This document shows positions 1 through 10,447 of a stretch of DNA of 64,000 bases, one piece after another. Source of the stretch: Membranipora membranacea (taxonomy: Eukaryota > Bryozoa > Gymnolaemata > Cheilostomatida > Membraniporidae); contig OU612073.1 of NCBI GenBank assembly GCA_914767715.1, positions 23,250,001-23,314,000 of the forward strand, written 5' to 3'. Under the pieces are notes generated by a model. The model was not told where the DNA came from and did not search any database. It saw nothing but the letters and a program-made list of their open reading frames with translations. Positions within the stretch are counted from its first letter, which is position 1. Each line of letters opens with the position of its first letter. The translations under genes and the position numbers were made by a program.

Positions 1-769
1 TACTGGTTCTTGTCGAGTTTATAACACATGATCATCGGTTGTAAAAACTTGACAGGTTTGAAATGGTGAAGCATTATAATCAAATAATGGCCAGATAAAT
101 ATAGAAATTTACATATAAGCCATAGGCCAGAAGCAGCTATAGCGTAAGTTGTTATGGCACGGACAATATTTGATGGCAGGATACTGATCACGTTTTATAC
201 TTCATTGGTGTATGTTCTGTAAAATTCACCGGGTGTCCCCAGTCATAGTGGTCATATTTAGAAATTAAAAGGTGTTTTGTTTTGGCATTATATGTGTGGG
301 GAAATAACTCCTATTCTGTGTAATCTAAGTAATCTAATCATCAGGGAATTCCAGGTTGAAATTGCATTGTGGAATTTTGTTGACATGGCAATTAATTCAC
401 CAAGTAAACTTGGAGAGAAGGCTGCTCATATCAGACCAGCACAAATTGAAAAATTTCAATTGAATTATGTCAAACTTCTTATGGTACTAGAGACAAAGAT
501 TATAAATATATAAATAAAAGTATATATATATATGGCAGGATACTTGATGCTAGTATGATATTGTTTGGTCTTAAGACCACTGTCTTGGGGCAATTACAAA
601 CAACACTTTTGACGATTCAATTGCCTCTTATGTCATTTTTTGGCTGGATATCTTTTGCATAACACATGAGCAAAGAGTTCAATGAGTGCCTCACTTTTCA
701 GAAAGAAACCAAACTGTCAGAGTCTGAAAAACTTAGATATGCCAGCTTCGCATACTTTCCTAACATGCT

Positions 770-1775
770 AATGGCATGATATGGGGATATGCGGTAGCTC
801 TGTCTCTCATCAACCATCTCATGCAATGATAAAACATATACATATAGAATCCAGTACTATAGTCTTGACTTGTGCCAACTGCATCAAACTCTTGACTTCC
901 CACTAATCACATATCGATAGTGTGAATATTTGGGATATGCAGTAGTGCTGCGGCTGACCTCTTCAACTGGGTACACACTTTTTTCCTACATAAAATTTGT
1001 CTCACGCTCTCATGTTTTGAGCAGTCTTATGTCTAGGCTGCTTTTTGTCTTGTTCTCGTTGAGATGTAGTGCTGTCGCTGACCACCTTTTAAAATGTGAT
1101 ATAATATCTTGTTAAAATCATACATATAGTCGTGTTTCCTGCTGACCATATTAATCACTTATCATTTCACTTACCTAACCGATTGTGAAGAAAGTTGCAG
1201 GTATGCTGCCGCGCTGTCGCTGACATGATTGCTACAACCGGGTACACTCTCAGTTTTGGATTCAGCACGTTGTTCTACCCTAGATATACCCTTGTTTTAA
1301 ACTTGTAACATTTCACTTATTATTAGCGATTTTGAGAAAAATTGCGATAAGCTGCCGCGCTGCCGATCTTCTGCTGACATGATTGCTACGACTGGGTACA
1401 CTAGACCCAGTTTGGTCCATTTGCCTGCATTCCGAGCTGTGGCTCCCGATCCACCGGTCACGCCGCAGCGTGACCAGTTTATTGGGAGCAATAGGCATGC
1501 AGGCAATTGGATAAAACTTGTTATAGGTTACACCCTTTTTCTTTATATTCAGCAAGTTTTTATACCCTTGAAACACCTTTTATTTAAACTCATTAAAAGC
1601 AATTTTCTAGAAGAAATGAGGATATGCTGCCGCGCTGCCGCTGACATAGTCGCTACAACTTAATTTTGGATTCACCATGTTGTTCCACCCTAGAAACACC
1701 TTTTATTGAATTCTTAACATTTCACTTATTATATGCAATTTTGAGAAATATTGCGGATATGCTGCCGCAAGACAG
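770..1775. repeat. Degenerate ~140 bp tandem array inside the foldback element
   Basis: A block containing GATATGCTGCCGC, GCTGACAT and CTACAACTGGGTACAC recurs near 934, 1060, 1199, 1347, 1620 and 1757. Spacing is about 126-148 bp, with one double gap (1347 to 1620). The double gap coincides with the extra hairpin at 1394-1535. Copies are diverged. Internal tandem arrays are common in foldback elements. Confidence 0.7.
1394..1535. repeat. Imperfect hairpin inserted in the tandem array
   Basis: An inverted repeat runs from GGGTACACTAGACCCAG to TTATAGGTTACACCC. Internal paired segments include TTGCCTGCA/TGCAGGCAA, GCTCCC/GGGAGC and GGTCACGC/GCGTGACC. It makes one array unit twice as long as the others, so it is probably a small MITE-like insertion. 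No clean target duplication was found. Confidence 0.5.
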
Positions 1776-2868
1776 TATCATACTATCCTCATAAAGATCT
1801 GACATTATACTTATTGAAAATTTTAAACTTTTCCTGATCTAACACGAGCAGACATCTGCAAGTTTACTTGGTAAATAAATTGGCAAGTCAACAAAATACC
1901 CACAATGCAGTTTCAACCTGGTATTCCCTGTAGATTAGATGAGTAAGATTACACAGAATAGGAGTTATGTCCCACACATATAATGCACAAACAAAACACC
2001 TTTTAATTTCTAAATATGACCACTACAACTGGGTACACCCGGTGAATTTTACAGGAGAAACATCAATGAAGTATAATATGCGATCAGTTTCCTGCCATCA
2101 AAAATTGTCCGTGCCATTATTTTATAGAGCAGTTACAGCTAGGCTGCTTCTGGCCTACCAGTGCAAGACAGTTTGATTTTGGTGCTTCTGATTTATTAGT
2201 AGAGAGCCTGTACTTTAGGCAGTCTAACATTTTAAGCCATACTATAATGTATGTTTATTCCTGCTAAGCTAAATAACTAGATACTAGTTGAGCGGTATAT
2301 AACGGATCGGCCAAGAGGGTCAGCTTACATTGCAATTGATATATATATATAGTATATAGTACTAGAGCAGATCGCTGTCTCTCAAAATGCTTGCGTACAG
2401 TTGGATTTCAAGTGACATGGGTCTGATCAAAGTTATGATTTGCGCCTAACGATAAGACTTATTTGTGTTTTTTTTAACAAGGGCATTAACAACAAATTGA
2501 TGAGCTTTCTTGCATTTAGCCACATGAAAATGAATGTATTTCATATTGCGAGTTAGCATTCCTTTTTTCTCTACTGAGTCGTATTCAAAGTCTTGCCGAG
2601 TCAATTCTCACAGATTATTGGCTGTTGATTGTTATTTTTCATTCTCACACTCTTGATGCCTTCGCATTAAAAGGTTACTCCCAATATAGTATATAATAAC
2701 ACTGCGAAATATTCTGCAAAGCCTGCCTCCTGAAAGATAAGTCTAGATTTAGCTCATTCTAGAGGTCATATATACCGTCTATGGGTTTTGAGCTCAAAAG
2801 AGCACCATCAGATCAACAACCATTCTGTTGCAGAAGGTAAATATATAGAGAAGTTGCCTGGTTATACT

Positions 2869-2894
2869 ATAGAGTTATTATATAATAACTCTAT
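2869..2894. repeat. 26 bp perfect palindrome
   Basis: ATAGAGTTATTAT is followed by its exact complement. GGTTATACTA flanks it on both sides as a direct repeat. In repeat copy 2 (near 22280) the right half is lost. It belongs with the mini-palindrome at 4609-4666, which has the same ends. Confidence 0.6.
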
Positions 2895-2955
2895 GGGTTA
2901 TACTAACATTGCTGTGATTATTTGCAGATCGGATAATATTGTCAGACATTTCAGA

Positions 2956-4602
2956 GAGGTGGTTCTGTTGACGCCGAGAAGAGGGGGCGAAACTTTCTAT
3001 TGTCTTTCTATTTAAATAAGAAATAATTCTTGAATATGACTATAATATAGTCAACTTCAAGAATTTATCAAATGCTTTATTGAATTAGATAGACAATAGA
3101 AATATGATAGTATAGCCAGATTCAATCAGGAATCAATTTTGTCAATTATTCTGGTTGGGCTGGTACTGCGCTGTTGAGTATTGAAGTAGTGAAAGTTTGT
3201 CAATTAAAAAAATTTTACCATATAATAGATAAAATATGTCATCATACATGAATCGTTTTGTTGTAGATACTGTCTTAAAATTTTCCTTAAAATGACCTTT
3301 GTTTTGAACTTCTGCGATCCTTTGAACTCCTTTTGCTTAAACAATACCAGACTATTAGACTGCTTATTAGACCACTTACAGTCTGAATCCTTAGTCCAGC
3401 TTTTTTCAATGATAATTTTTAAAACATGTCTCTTGTCATCATCAAACTAACAGAAACCCCTTTTCCTAAATCTGTTGCCCTCACGCATTCGTAAAGTAAA
3501 CTTAAGTGGAATTTTGGAATCGAATGGTTTCAGGTGTCTGTGGGTCTTCTTGCCCCCTCTTTGACCAATACGACACTATATGACACTATATGACACTATG
3601 ACGCTGTAGTTTAATCCAAAGTTTTACCCTGTTTTTAAATGGATATCTTGTTATAAACAGTAATTTACTTGATAATATATATTACTAGTATCCCCTTAAT
3701 ATATCCTTACTCTCTTATATTTTGGATCTAGTAATATTTATCACAAAATTACAGGCCCTTCTGTTTTTTTACCCTCTTTTGTAGTTCAGTCGATTTCCTT
3801 TATATAAAAAATACTGTATATTTGTTTGTCATAAAAGCATTGGTACTGGTCAGGCAACTATGACAACATCTAACGTCTACTATTAATATCATATTTGTAA
3901 AAAATAAACTGATATTAAACCAAAATTGAATGTTCAATCATTTATATTTGCCCATTGCTGTCCTCTTTATCATTCTGAAGTCTAAGGCATGATTTGAGCA
4001 CCTGCCCTTGGACATACACGTGATGGAGGCCCTGCATTCAAAGCATGCTTCAATTCCGACCTGCCTAGTTGTAAATTTATTTTCCACCCTCAACTTAATT
4101 TACTTTTTTAATAGATTGGTCTGCCTGTGAAAGAGCTGAATGGGGAAGGAGGAGGATATCTTATTTCTAGCGGTCACTTTATTTTTCCTGGTGGTTTAAA
4201 TAATGGAATCTTCCTATAACCTTCTGGTAGGATGTGCACAACCTACTGCACTGATTGGTAGAATGCAAATCACCGCATGGCATAGCCATGAGATAAAGCT
4301 TTGAAAAGTTAAGGAGGTATTTGAAATCTGAATCACAAGTTGTCATTTTATCAATGTACGAGGCTTGATCAAAAAAGTCTCAACTGGAAAAAATAAATTT
4401 GTTCCAAGATGAGCAGTTTATTTTTATTGAGATTTCATTACTTTTGACAAGGCAAACACTGAGTGCATTGAAAACTTTTGTTCTTTCTGGAGATAATGGC
4501 TACCGATGATTACTCACAAGTATAAAAGTTTCAAAAAGAAATATAATATAGAACGTATTTGAACAGGTTTTTATTAGACTTAAGTTATATTTTAGACTCA
4601 GA
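2956..4602. other. No gene seen
   Basis: AT-rich sequence without a convincing exon. It holds a short direct repeat of ATGACACTAT near 3570-3595 and one possible mariner end near 4357. Confidence 0.6.
4357..4381. mobile_element. Possible mariner-type TIR, single end
   Basis: TACGAGGCTTGATCAAAAAA resembles the ACGAGGnnTGATCAAAAAGT termini common in mariner elements. No matching opposite end or transposase was found nearby, so at most this is a truncated relic. Confidence 0.3.
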
Positions 4603-4608
4603 CTGACC

Positions 4609-4666
4609 CATAGAGTTATTATATAATATATTTAATATATATTATATATTATATTATAACTCTATG
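4609..4666. mobile_element. 58 bp mini-palindrome MITE with 8 bp TSD
   Basis: The ends are CATAGAGTTATTATAT and ATATTATAACTCTATG, nearly exact complements around an all-AT centre. The 8 bp direct repeat GACTGACC flanks it (4601-4608 and 4667-4674). An 8 bp duplication fits hAT-type mobilisation. The palindrome at 2869 has the same arms. Confidence 0.65.
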
Positions 4667-5883
4667 GACTGACCACTCAATAAATGAACCATTGTTTACC
4701 TAGATAATAACTTGCTCGAAAGTTTGTCCATGTATCTTTGTTTGGTTTTTAAATTGACTGGAGAGGTGGGCAGAAACTAAACCTGCCCAGGCTACTGTAG
4801 ACTAGTGCTGTCACGATTTTGTATTTGGCTAGGACTGCCTCAATTCTGATTCTGGCATCGATTTTCCCGATTTCGATTTCCCATTTTCGATTTTAGGTAT
4901 TGATATATGGTTTTAATGATGTGGCCAAGAAGAGAAGCATAGGGCCCTTAATTAGAGATTTTATTCACAACTGCAATTCATCCAAAGATGAAGTCTATGT
5001 ATTAATAGCACACTTAGGCTTTGACCCCAAAAAGCTATCCAGAGGCAGCATCCTCCCATACCCACGACTATCACCAAATGTCTCATCACTGTTGGCTGAT
5101 GAAATCTTGTTCTCAGCATATTCTTTTGAACAACGCTTGTTCATGGGTGCCCTCATGCTCAGGCTTTTTCAGCTTGCATATTTTACACTGCACCATGCAT
5201 ATCAGCTTTAGCATCCAATCTTTCCAATATGTCAAAAAAATTCCACATGTCTGATGATCTAGAGCAGCCATGTTCAACCTTGGCCAAATCGGCCATTTTG
5301 GCCAAATTGGTCACTTTGTTCGGCCAAATGCACCCTTACCACAGAAAAAGGTGAGACATATTTTCACATCTTGTTCAAAAATAATAAAGTATGAAGAAAA
5401 TTCCACAAGGTGTTCATTGTCTTCAGTATTCTGCCATATCTGAAAGTCCAGTAATCACATATTGAAAAGTCCAATTAATGCTCTCTTGCAGTAAATGGGA
5501 ATTCCTACTTACCTTACCTTACTTACAGAGGTGTATTCATAGGTAGGGCCAGGGGGCCATGGCCCTATCACTTATTCGGGAGGTCGATTTTGAAAAAAAA
5601 ACACCTAAAATTGCCACGAGAGTTATGAATACACATTGACTATATTTATGTTTGTCAATATCAGTTGCCCCTTGTGTTATACAAAGGGATTTGCGAAGCA
5701 ATAGCACTGATGTAATTGTTTTATAATGGCAAATTCCTGCTTGTCATGAGGTTTTTAGTTCATCAATACATCCAAGAGTGAATAATGTGCGCTACCCTTC
5801 TGTGCCATGGCCCGCCTCAAAACATACCTTTGGTACAAACTTGAACAAAAAGCCTCGGAACACTGCATGTTCTAAATTGGTTG

Positions 5884-7862
5884 CAGTTTCAGTTTCAGTT
5901 TATTTTACATTCAGTATCATTGCATGATAAAAACGAATGTTAACAGTGTAAAGAATAAAAAAAGTCTACTAGGCAAAATTATCACTTGTTCAGATAAGAC
6001 ATAAAAAATGGGAAAAAAGATTTGGCACGTTTTTGTGTTCGGCATACAACAGGCCTAAAATAGTGTTTTGACGAGAGGATATTCTACTGCATGTATTAAA
6101 GTGTACTCTACTAAAAAGTGGATGCTGTGGATCAGAGGCTATTTTGTTAAAGTGTCGTTCGCCAAGAGTAAATATAAAATCACATACAGAAAGTAGCTCT
6201 AAAATAGTTAATCTATCATCATAGCTAAGATCCGGCAAAATAAAACGAGAAGCAGTTCTCTGAATCTTTTCAAGCTTGTTCTTATCGCCTTCAGATAAAA
6301 GGAAAAATCAAGATGGTGAGGCGTAAGTGATAATTGATCTGATATTAGCAGTATAAAACTTTTTGAGCCCTTCGGTGTTTACACCTAAAATCTTTAGTTG
6401 CCGTAATAGATAAAGCCTGGAATGACAACTAGATACGATCTTATCTACATGTGAACTAAAAGCCATATGATCGTCAGTGGTAACGCCTAAAAAATTGACA
6501 GAATTTGAAGGCAAAATGTTCACGTTCTCATCTAAAACAATCGCCTCATCATAGTGGTATCTATAGTTGATTAAGACATTCATAAAAATGGTCTTATCAG
6601 TATTTAAAATCATCTTATTCTCAGATGCCCATTGGTGGGTCGCTAAAACTGCAGGTGCTACAGAACCTCCTGCCTTATCAAAAGCCTTATAAAAAGTAGT
6701 GTCGTCAGCATACTTGTTTTGGGATGGACATTTTTATTTATAAATATTTTTTTTTATGCAAGAAGAAATTTAAAAGATCAGTTAATTAAGGTAATTAGCA
6801 TTTATTATTAAAATTAATGTCTTCATTATAACCAATAATTTTGGTATGAACATAGCTATAGCAGCCAGCTATTTCTGTGCTGTTTGCGCTTTCCTATTGT
6901 TCCAAGTTATATAGCTATTTTTATGACTTATTTGTTTTAACCATCAGCCAGCATTGTTACACACGGCAGCTCAGCAAGAGGAAGGTTTTTCTTTGGCCGC
7001 CAGTAAATTTACTCATGTTTTTAACTCGCTCAAAGAAACGTTATAGAACCCTACACCATGTAAGTTTAATTTTTTAAATGAATAAGTTTAATCTGATGCG
7101 TTCCTAATATGTAGCAAACTGTTTGTGGAGATTTCTATCAATTGCTATGGCTGTAACTTAATTTTGAGCGCATATTATTATGTCAAGGTTCCATATTCAT
7201 TATTATCATGCAAACAAACGTTATATAAGACTATATATACCCTTTTTAGCGGTGTTAATTACTAGCTTGGAGGAGTTATGTTCTCAACAACAGCTGGTTA
7301 ATTCAACGTCCTCTCCAATCAATAATTGTAAGAGCTTAAATTCATTTTGTAATTCGTGTACTTTGTTTATTGTTTTTTGTCTTGTTTGTAATTCTGATGA
7401 CGATTTAATTTTATGTTTAGCTTCATTGCATACCACATGTTAAATCGTTTCGTCTTGTCCTGTTCCATCGTTACATTGCCAGTATTTTTTATAGGTTACG
7501 CCTTCTAAATAAAGTAATTACCCACAAGTCAGTTGGCAATTAATAAGGACGCCACATACCAGCACAATACTTAACTACATTAAAATCATTTACTTTCAAA
7601 TTGTTAACATAAAAAAGCCATATAAGGGGCCTAGCTTAGTCCCTTGTGGTGCACCAACAGAAATGTCTAAAAAGTCAGATAAATGGCGTTTACTTTCACA
7701 CATTGCTTTCGACCTTTTAAAAAGTTGTCTAAAATATCTAAAATGTTCTCATTTAGACCATAAGAGCGCATCTTGTCAATTAAAATACTTGGTTGAAGCT
7801 TGTCAAATGCTTTAGAAAAATCCAGGCAAGCTAATTGCACATATTTGCTTTCAATTGTATCC
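5884..7862 (-). mobile_element. CR1/L2-group LINE, 5'-truncated, interrupted reverse transcriptase
   Basis: Read on the minus strand, the frames give reverse-transcriptase landmarks in order: CLDFSKAFD (about 7830), GAPQGTKLGP (about 7640), KYADDTT (about 6700), VNFLGVTTDDH (about 6500) and a C-terminal thumb-like region to about 5990. A solo LTR (6715-7566) splits the gene just before the YADD catalytic motif. At least one in-frame stop lies between the 6308 and 6238 segments. The 3' end carries TGAAAC repeats, as in CR1/L2-type LINEs. The 5' truncation near 7862 follows from the uninterrupted element C copy at 17143. Inactive. Confidence 0.85.
6715..7566. mobile_element. Probable solo LTR inserted in the LINE
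   Basis: This 852 bp insertion begins TGTTTTGG and ends CAGCACA, so it has TG...CA termini in either orientation. It is flanked by the 5 bp duplication ATACT (6710-6714 and 7567-7571). The split falls inside the RT codons for K-Y of KYADD, and removing one duplicate rejoins the frame. No gag/pol sequence is inside. This fits a solo LTR left by recombination between two LTRs. The superfamily (Gypsy, Copia or BEL) cannot be told. Confidence 0.65.
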
Positions 7863-8909
7863 AGAGAGGGATTGAGCATGTCAAAGTTCAATGTTGGCAA
7901 GTTAGTGGCATCTCGTCCCAAAAGCCTTCTCTGTGGTGGTCGACAGAATCTGAATTTTGATGAAATCTGCTCACACAAAAATGATTATTACGATTATTAA
8001 ATCAATTCATGGACAATATAACAGTATCACCTATTTTACTGGCTGTTGAGCAGGTAATTCAAGATCTGGTACCTACGACTCCCTTTTGCACTTCGCAACC
8101 ACTATTTTAAAATTTTACATATTTTACTGTTCATCCTCTTTCCATAATATATTCACCAATTTTTTTGAAATTCTAAGTATCAAGCACAGTATCTATACGA
8201 TGATGTCCCTTTCTGTTACACTAAAACCCTGGTGCCAATTTCTTTTCAATTATTGTCTCAAAAAGGGCTGTAATGCCTTAAAACTGCCTCTGATTTTTGA
8301 AAATTTTCTGGGGGAGGCCCCCATACTCCCCTTGCTGGTTATGGTTACAGCCCTGCTTACATAACATGATTATGACTTTATTTGCTCCATCAACTTGGTT
8401 CGGCCAAATGGTATGAAGCCAAAAAAATGTGGCCAAATCCAAGAAAATGTTGGACATGCATGATCTAGAGGGCATGATGGATAACTAATATATTCTTCAG
8501 CTCAACTGCAGAGTTACAGTATTTATGTCTTGTCTCTTTCTGATGCTGAAGCCAATGATGCAGCACCATCAAAATAGGCAAATATCCTATTCTAATATGC
8601 TTCCCATAAATACAAACTGACAATATCATCCCTGAAACACAAACAAGTTTTAGCAAGATTAGCAATGACTATGGTACGGCAGACGAGCTGCGCCAGGGGA
8701 GAAAATAATTTCAGATGGCACAGCTCGGCTAGAGGCACTTTACATGTGGCGCAGCTCGGCTAGAGGCGATTTATATGTGGCGCAGCTCGGCTAGTTTCAA
8801 ATTTTGAAGCCATGAGAACACAACTCATGAATCTGATAGTCTGTCACTACTCAGTCGGAAAAAGTTAGAGTCAACTTGGGTTTTGGAGGTATGATTGTTA
8901 ACAACTAAG

Positions 8910-9706
8910 TCTGCACCATCTTGATAGCTGAGTCTGATAATAGGCCTGACTTTGAGGTTAGAGCATCACTCACTGGCCTGAGCACTGAAAGGTGACCTTT
9001 TTAATGTTATCACTACCAGACATTCGAAACATAGAGCCACCTTAGAAAAGATATATGCAGAGGAGAGGAGTCTGTCAGGTGAACTGTTCTGATTGTCACC
9101 AACCAATCTGTCTTACCAAGGACCAGCAGGGACTAGCTAGGAGCACTCCTTGATCTTTCACTACAGACAGTTCCTGGACCAATCTGTAGAATCTATGTAT
9201 GTATGTATTTAATTTTTGTCATTGAATCACTCATTGTTACAGTGAATGGGAGTCAAAGAATTGGTGGAATGTTGATGATGATGCAGCAGCACCCTCACTG
9301 GCAGACTACTATCTTATCTATCTATGACCCAATGGTCCTACTCCAAAATCTGTCTGGGTATGTAGCAATGTTTGGCTTTCACATTACATTCAATTCTTTC
9401 ATTCAATGACCTCTTAGTTCTATCTCTAACCCAGGAATATGAACTTTTTTTCACAGTTGAGCATCTCATTGGGTTTCTGCATTAATTGATCCTATTATAA
9501 TTTTCCCTTTCAGAACGGTTGAAGACAAGGTGATGACAACAAAATTAAAACCAGCCTATGGCCCAGTGGTCTATCATAATATTGTTGGAAATAAAGTCAT
9601 CTGGATGATCAATATGCCGACACGCAACTTGCCGATCAACCATGAGATACGAGTCTGCAACGTAGTGCCACAAAGAAGCCCAGATGACCTCTTTACAGAA
9701 GTCTAA
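8910..9706 (+). CDS. Unrecognised gene fragment inside element D (candidate exons)
   Basis: Two exons fit well: 9243-9354 (acceptor ttgttacag, donor ggGTATGT) and 9515-9706 (acceptor ccctttcag, stop TAA). Phase is conserved across the junction, and the second exon gives a dense 63-residue C-terminus with VIWMINMPTRNLPINHE. A possible earlier exon, 8910-8991 (contains RPDFEVRASLTGLS), does not join in phase, so the 5' part is unresolved. A C-x2-C-x4-C cluster is also readable near 9090-9125. No family recognised. It may be the transposase remnant of element D or a captured host gene end. The model is tentative. Confidence 0.35.
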
Positions 9707-10403
9707 CTCCTCGGTCTTAGTATCTATTGATTTTTTTGATTGCTTGTGGGTCAGGTTATCAGTTTAGACCTCAAGCAGTCAAGCACATTTGAATTGTAAA
9801 TGCCCAAAGTGCCACTGATAAGCTGATTCAAATCAATCGTGAGTTCTAATAGACAACAAATACATCGGTGAACTGACTTGACAACTGTAATCTGTAAGTG
9901 GGTACCAAATTATTATCAAAGTTTTCTCTCTGGTCAGATTTTTATTTTTTCTTCTTACATACTATGTTTGTTTGTTGTTGAGGAGCTGACATAACTGGTT
10001 TCTTTATTTCTTTTTTCGTTATTTGTTTTGTGTAACGTAATTTAAGCATAATAATAATTATACTATGCCTAAGAAAGTTCACTTGACGCATTTTTGTGAC
10101 AGCTGTATTACCATCTATATTCATGCAGGGATGATATGACTTGGCTGTTTAGTCTACAGAATAACGCATAGATAGATGAGAATTTTGTCAACAGTGACTG
10201 AAAGTTCATTGAATAAAAAACAGCTTAGGTGCCCTACTTAGGTCTCGTTCCCAAATCACTCTCTCATAGATAGAACTATACCTATGCATTCTGAGTAAAC
10301 GATTTGTGCACGAATTGTCTAATTGAGCTAAATGACCAGACTACCTTGGGAGGAGGATTGATTTTAGTTGAGAGGACAACTCATATGTCTGATACAATCA
10401 TAC

Positions 10404-10447
10404 CAGGGAGTTAGGGACAAATGTTATATTTTGTCCCCAACTCCTTG
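10404..10447. repeat. Short hairpin of the CAAGGAGT type
   Basis: CAGGGAGTTAGGGACAAAT pairs with ATTTTGTCCCCAACTCCTTG around a few bases. It shares the CAAGGAGT/ACTCCTTG core with palindromes at 12983, 39842, 59735 and 60523. Confidence 0.5.

Larger units (their letters stand above)
123..2157. mobile_element. Foldback DNA transposon with long TIRs, non-autonomous
   Basis: The element begins TAGGCCAGAAGCAGC and ends with the exact complement GCTGCTTCTGGCCTA. The inverted arms extend about 300 bp on each side (about 123-430 and 1850-2157) with scattered mismatches. It is flanked by the 3 bp direct repeat CCA (120-122 and 2158-2160). The uninterrupted repeat copy near 21558 has a single CCA at this spot, which defines the ends and the target duplication directly. 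No transposase ORF is present; the centre is a degenerate tandem array. A 3 bp duplication occurs in PIF/Harbinger and CACTA elements, but the termini do not clearly match either, so the superfamily is left open. Confidence 0.85.
1..2955. repeat. Dispersed segmental repeat, copy 1 (interrupted)
   Basis: Bases 1-122 and 2158-2955 match 21432-22360 almost base for base, in the same order and orientation. The two blocks are contiguous in the second copy, so 123-2160 here is a later insertion. The match stops at the shared string gacatttcaga on the right. On the left it runs to the window edge, so the unit may extend further. Copy 2 begins about 190 bp after the stop codon of the PARP gene. The segment could therefore be PARP 3' flanking DNA duplicated with a second PARP gene lying left of this window; that is inference. 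No coding function recognised. Confidence 0.85.
5526..8355. mobile_element. hAT-type element C, nested in B and split by a LINE
   Basis: The left end CAGAGGTGTATTCAT pairs with the right end ATGGTTACAGCCCTG. TSDs CTTACTTA (5518-5525) and CTTACATA (8356-8363) differ at one base. Its left (5545-5880) and right (7865-8350) parts match consecutive stretches of the element at 17143-17740. That second copy shows the C sequence without the LINE. No transposase recognised. Confidence 0.75.
5265..8462. mobile_element. hAT-type element B, nested in A
   Basis: The left end CAGCCATGTTCAAC is inverted at the right as GTTGGACATGCATG (imperfect), followed inward by GGCCAAAT motifs in both arms. The exact 8 bp duplication ATCTAGAG flanks it (5257-5264 and 8463-8470). 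The site fits the nTnnnnAn preference described for hAT insertions. Its own DNA is only about 370 bp: 5265-5517 on the left and 8364-8462 on the right. The rest is element C and what C contains. Confidence 0.75.

Noticed and set aside
4900-5254. 103-codon frame at the left of element A
   Set aside because: Considered as a transposase remnant or exon, but no motif is recognisable, and its end lies a few bases from the element B target site; treated as part of element A.
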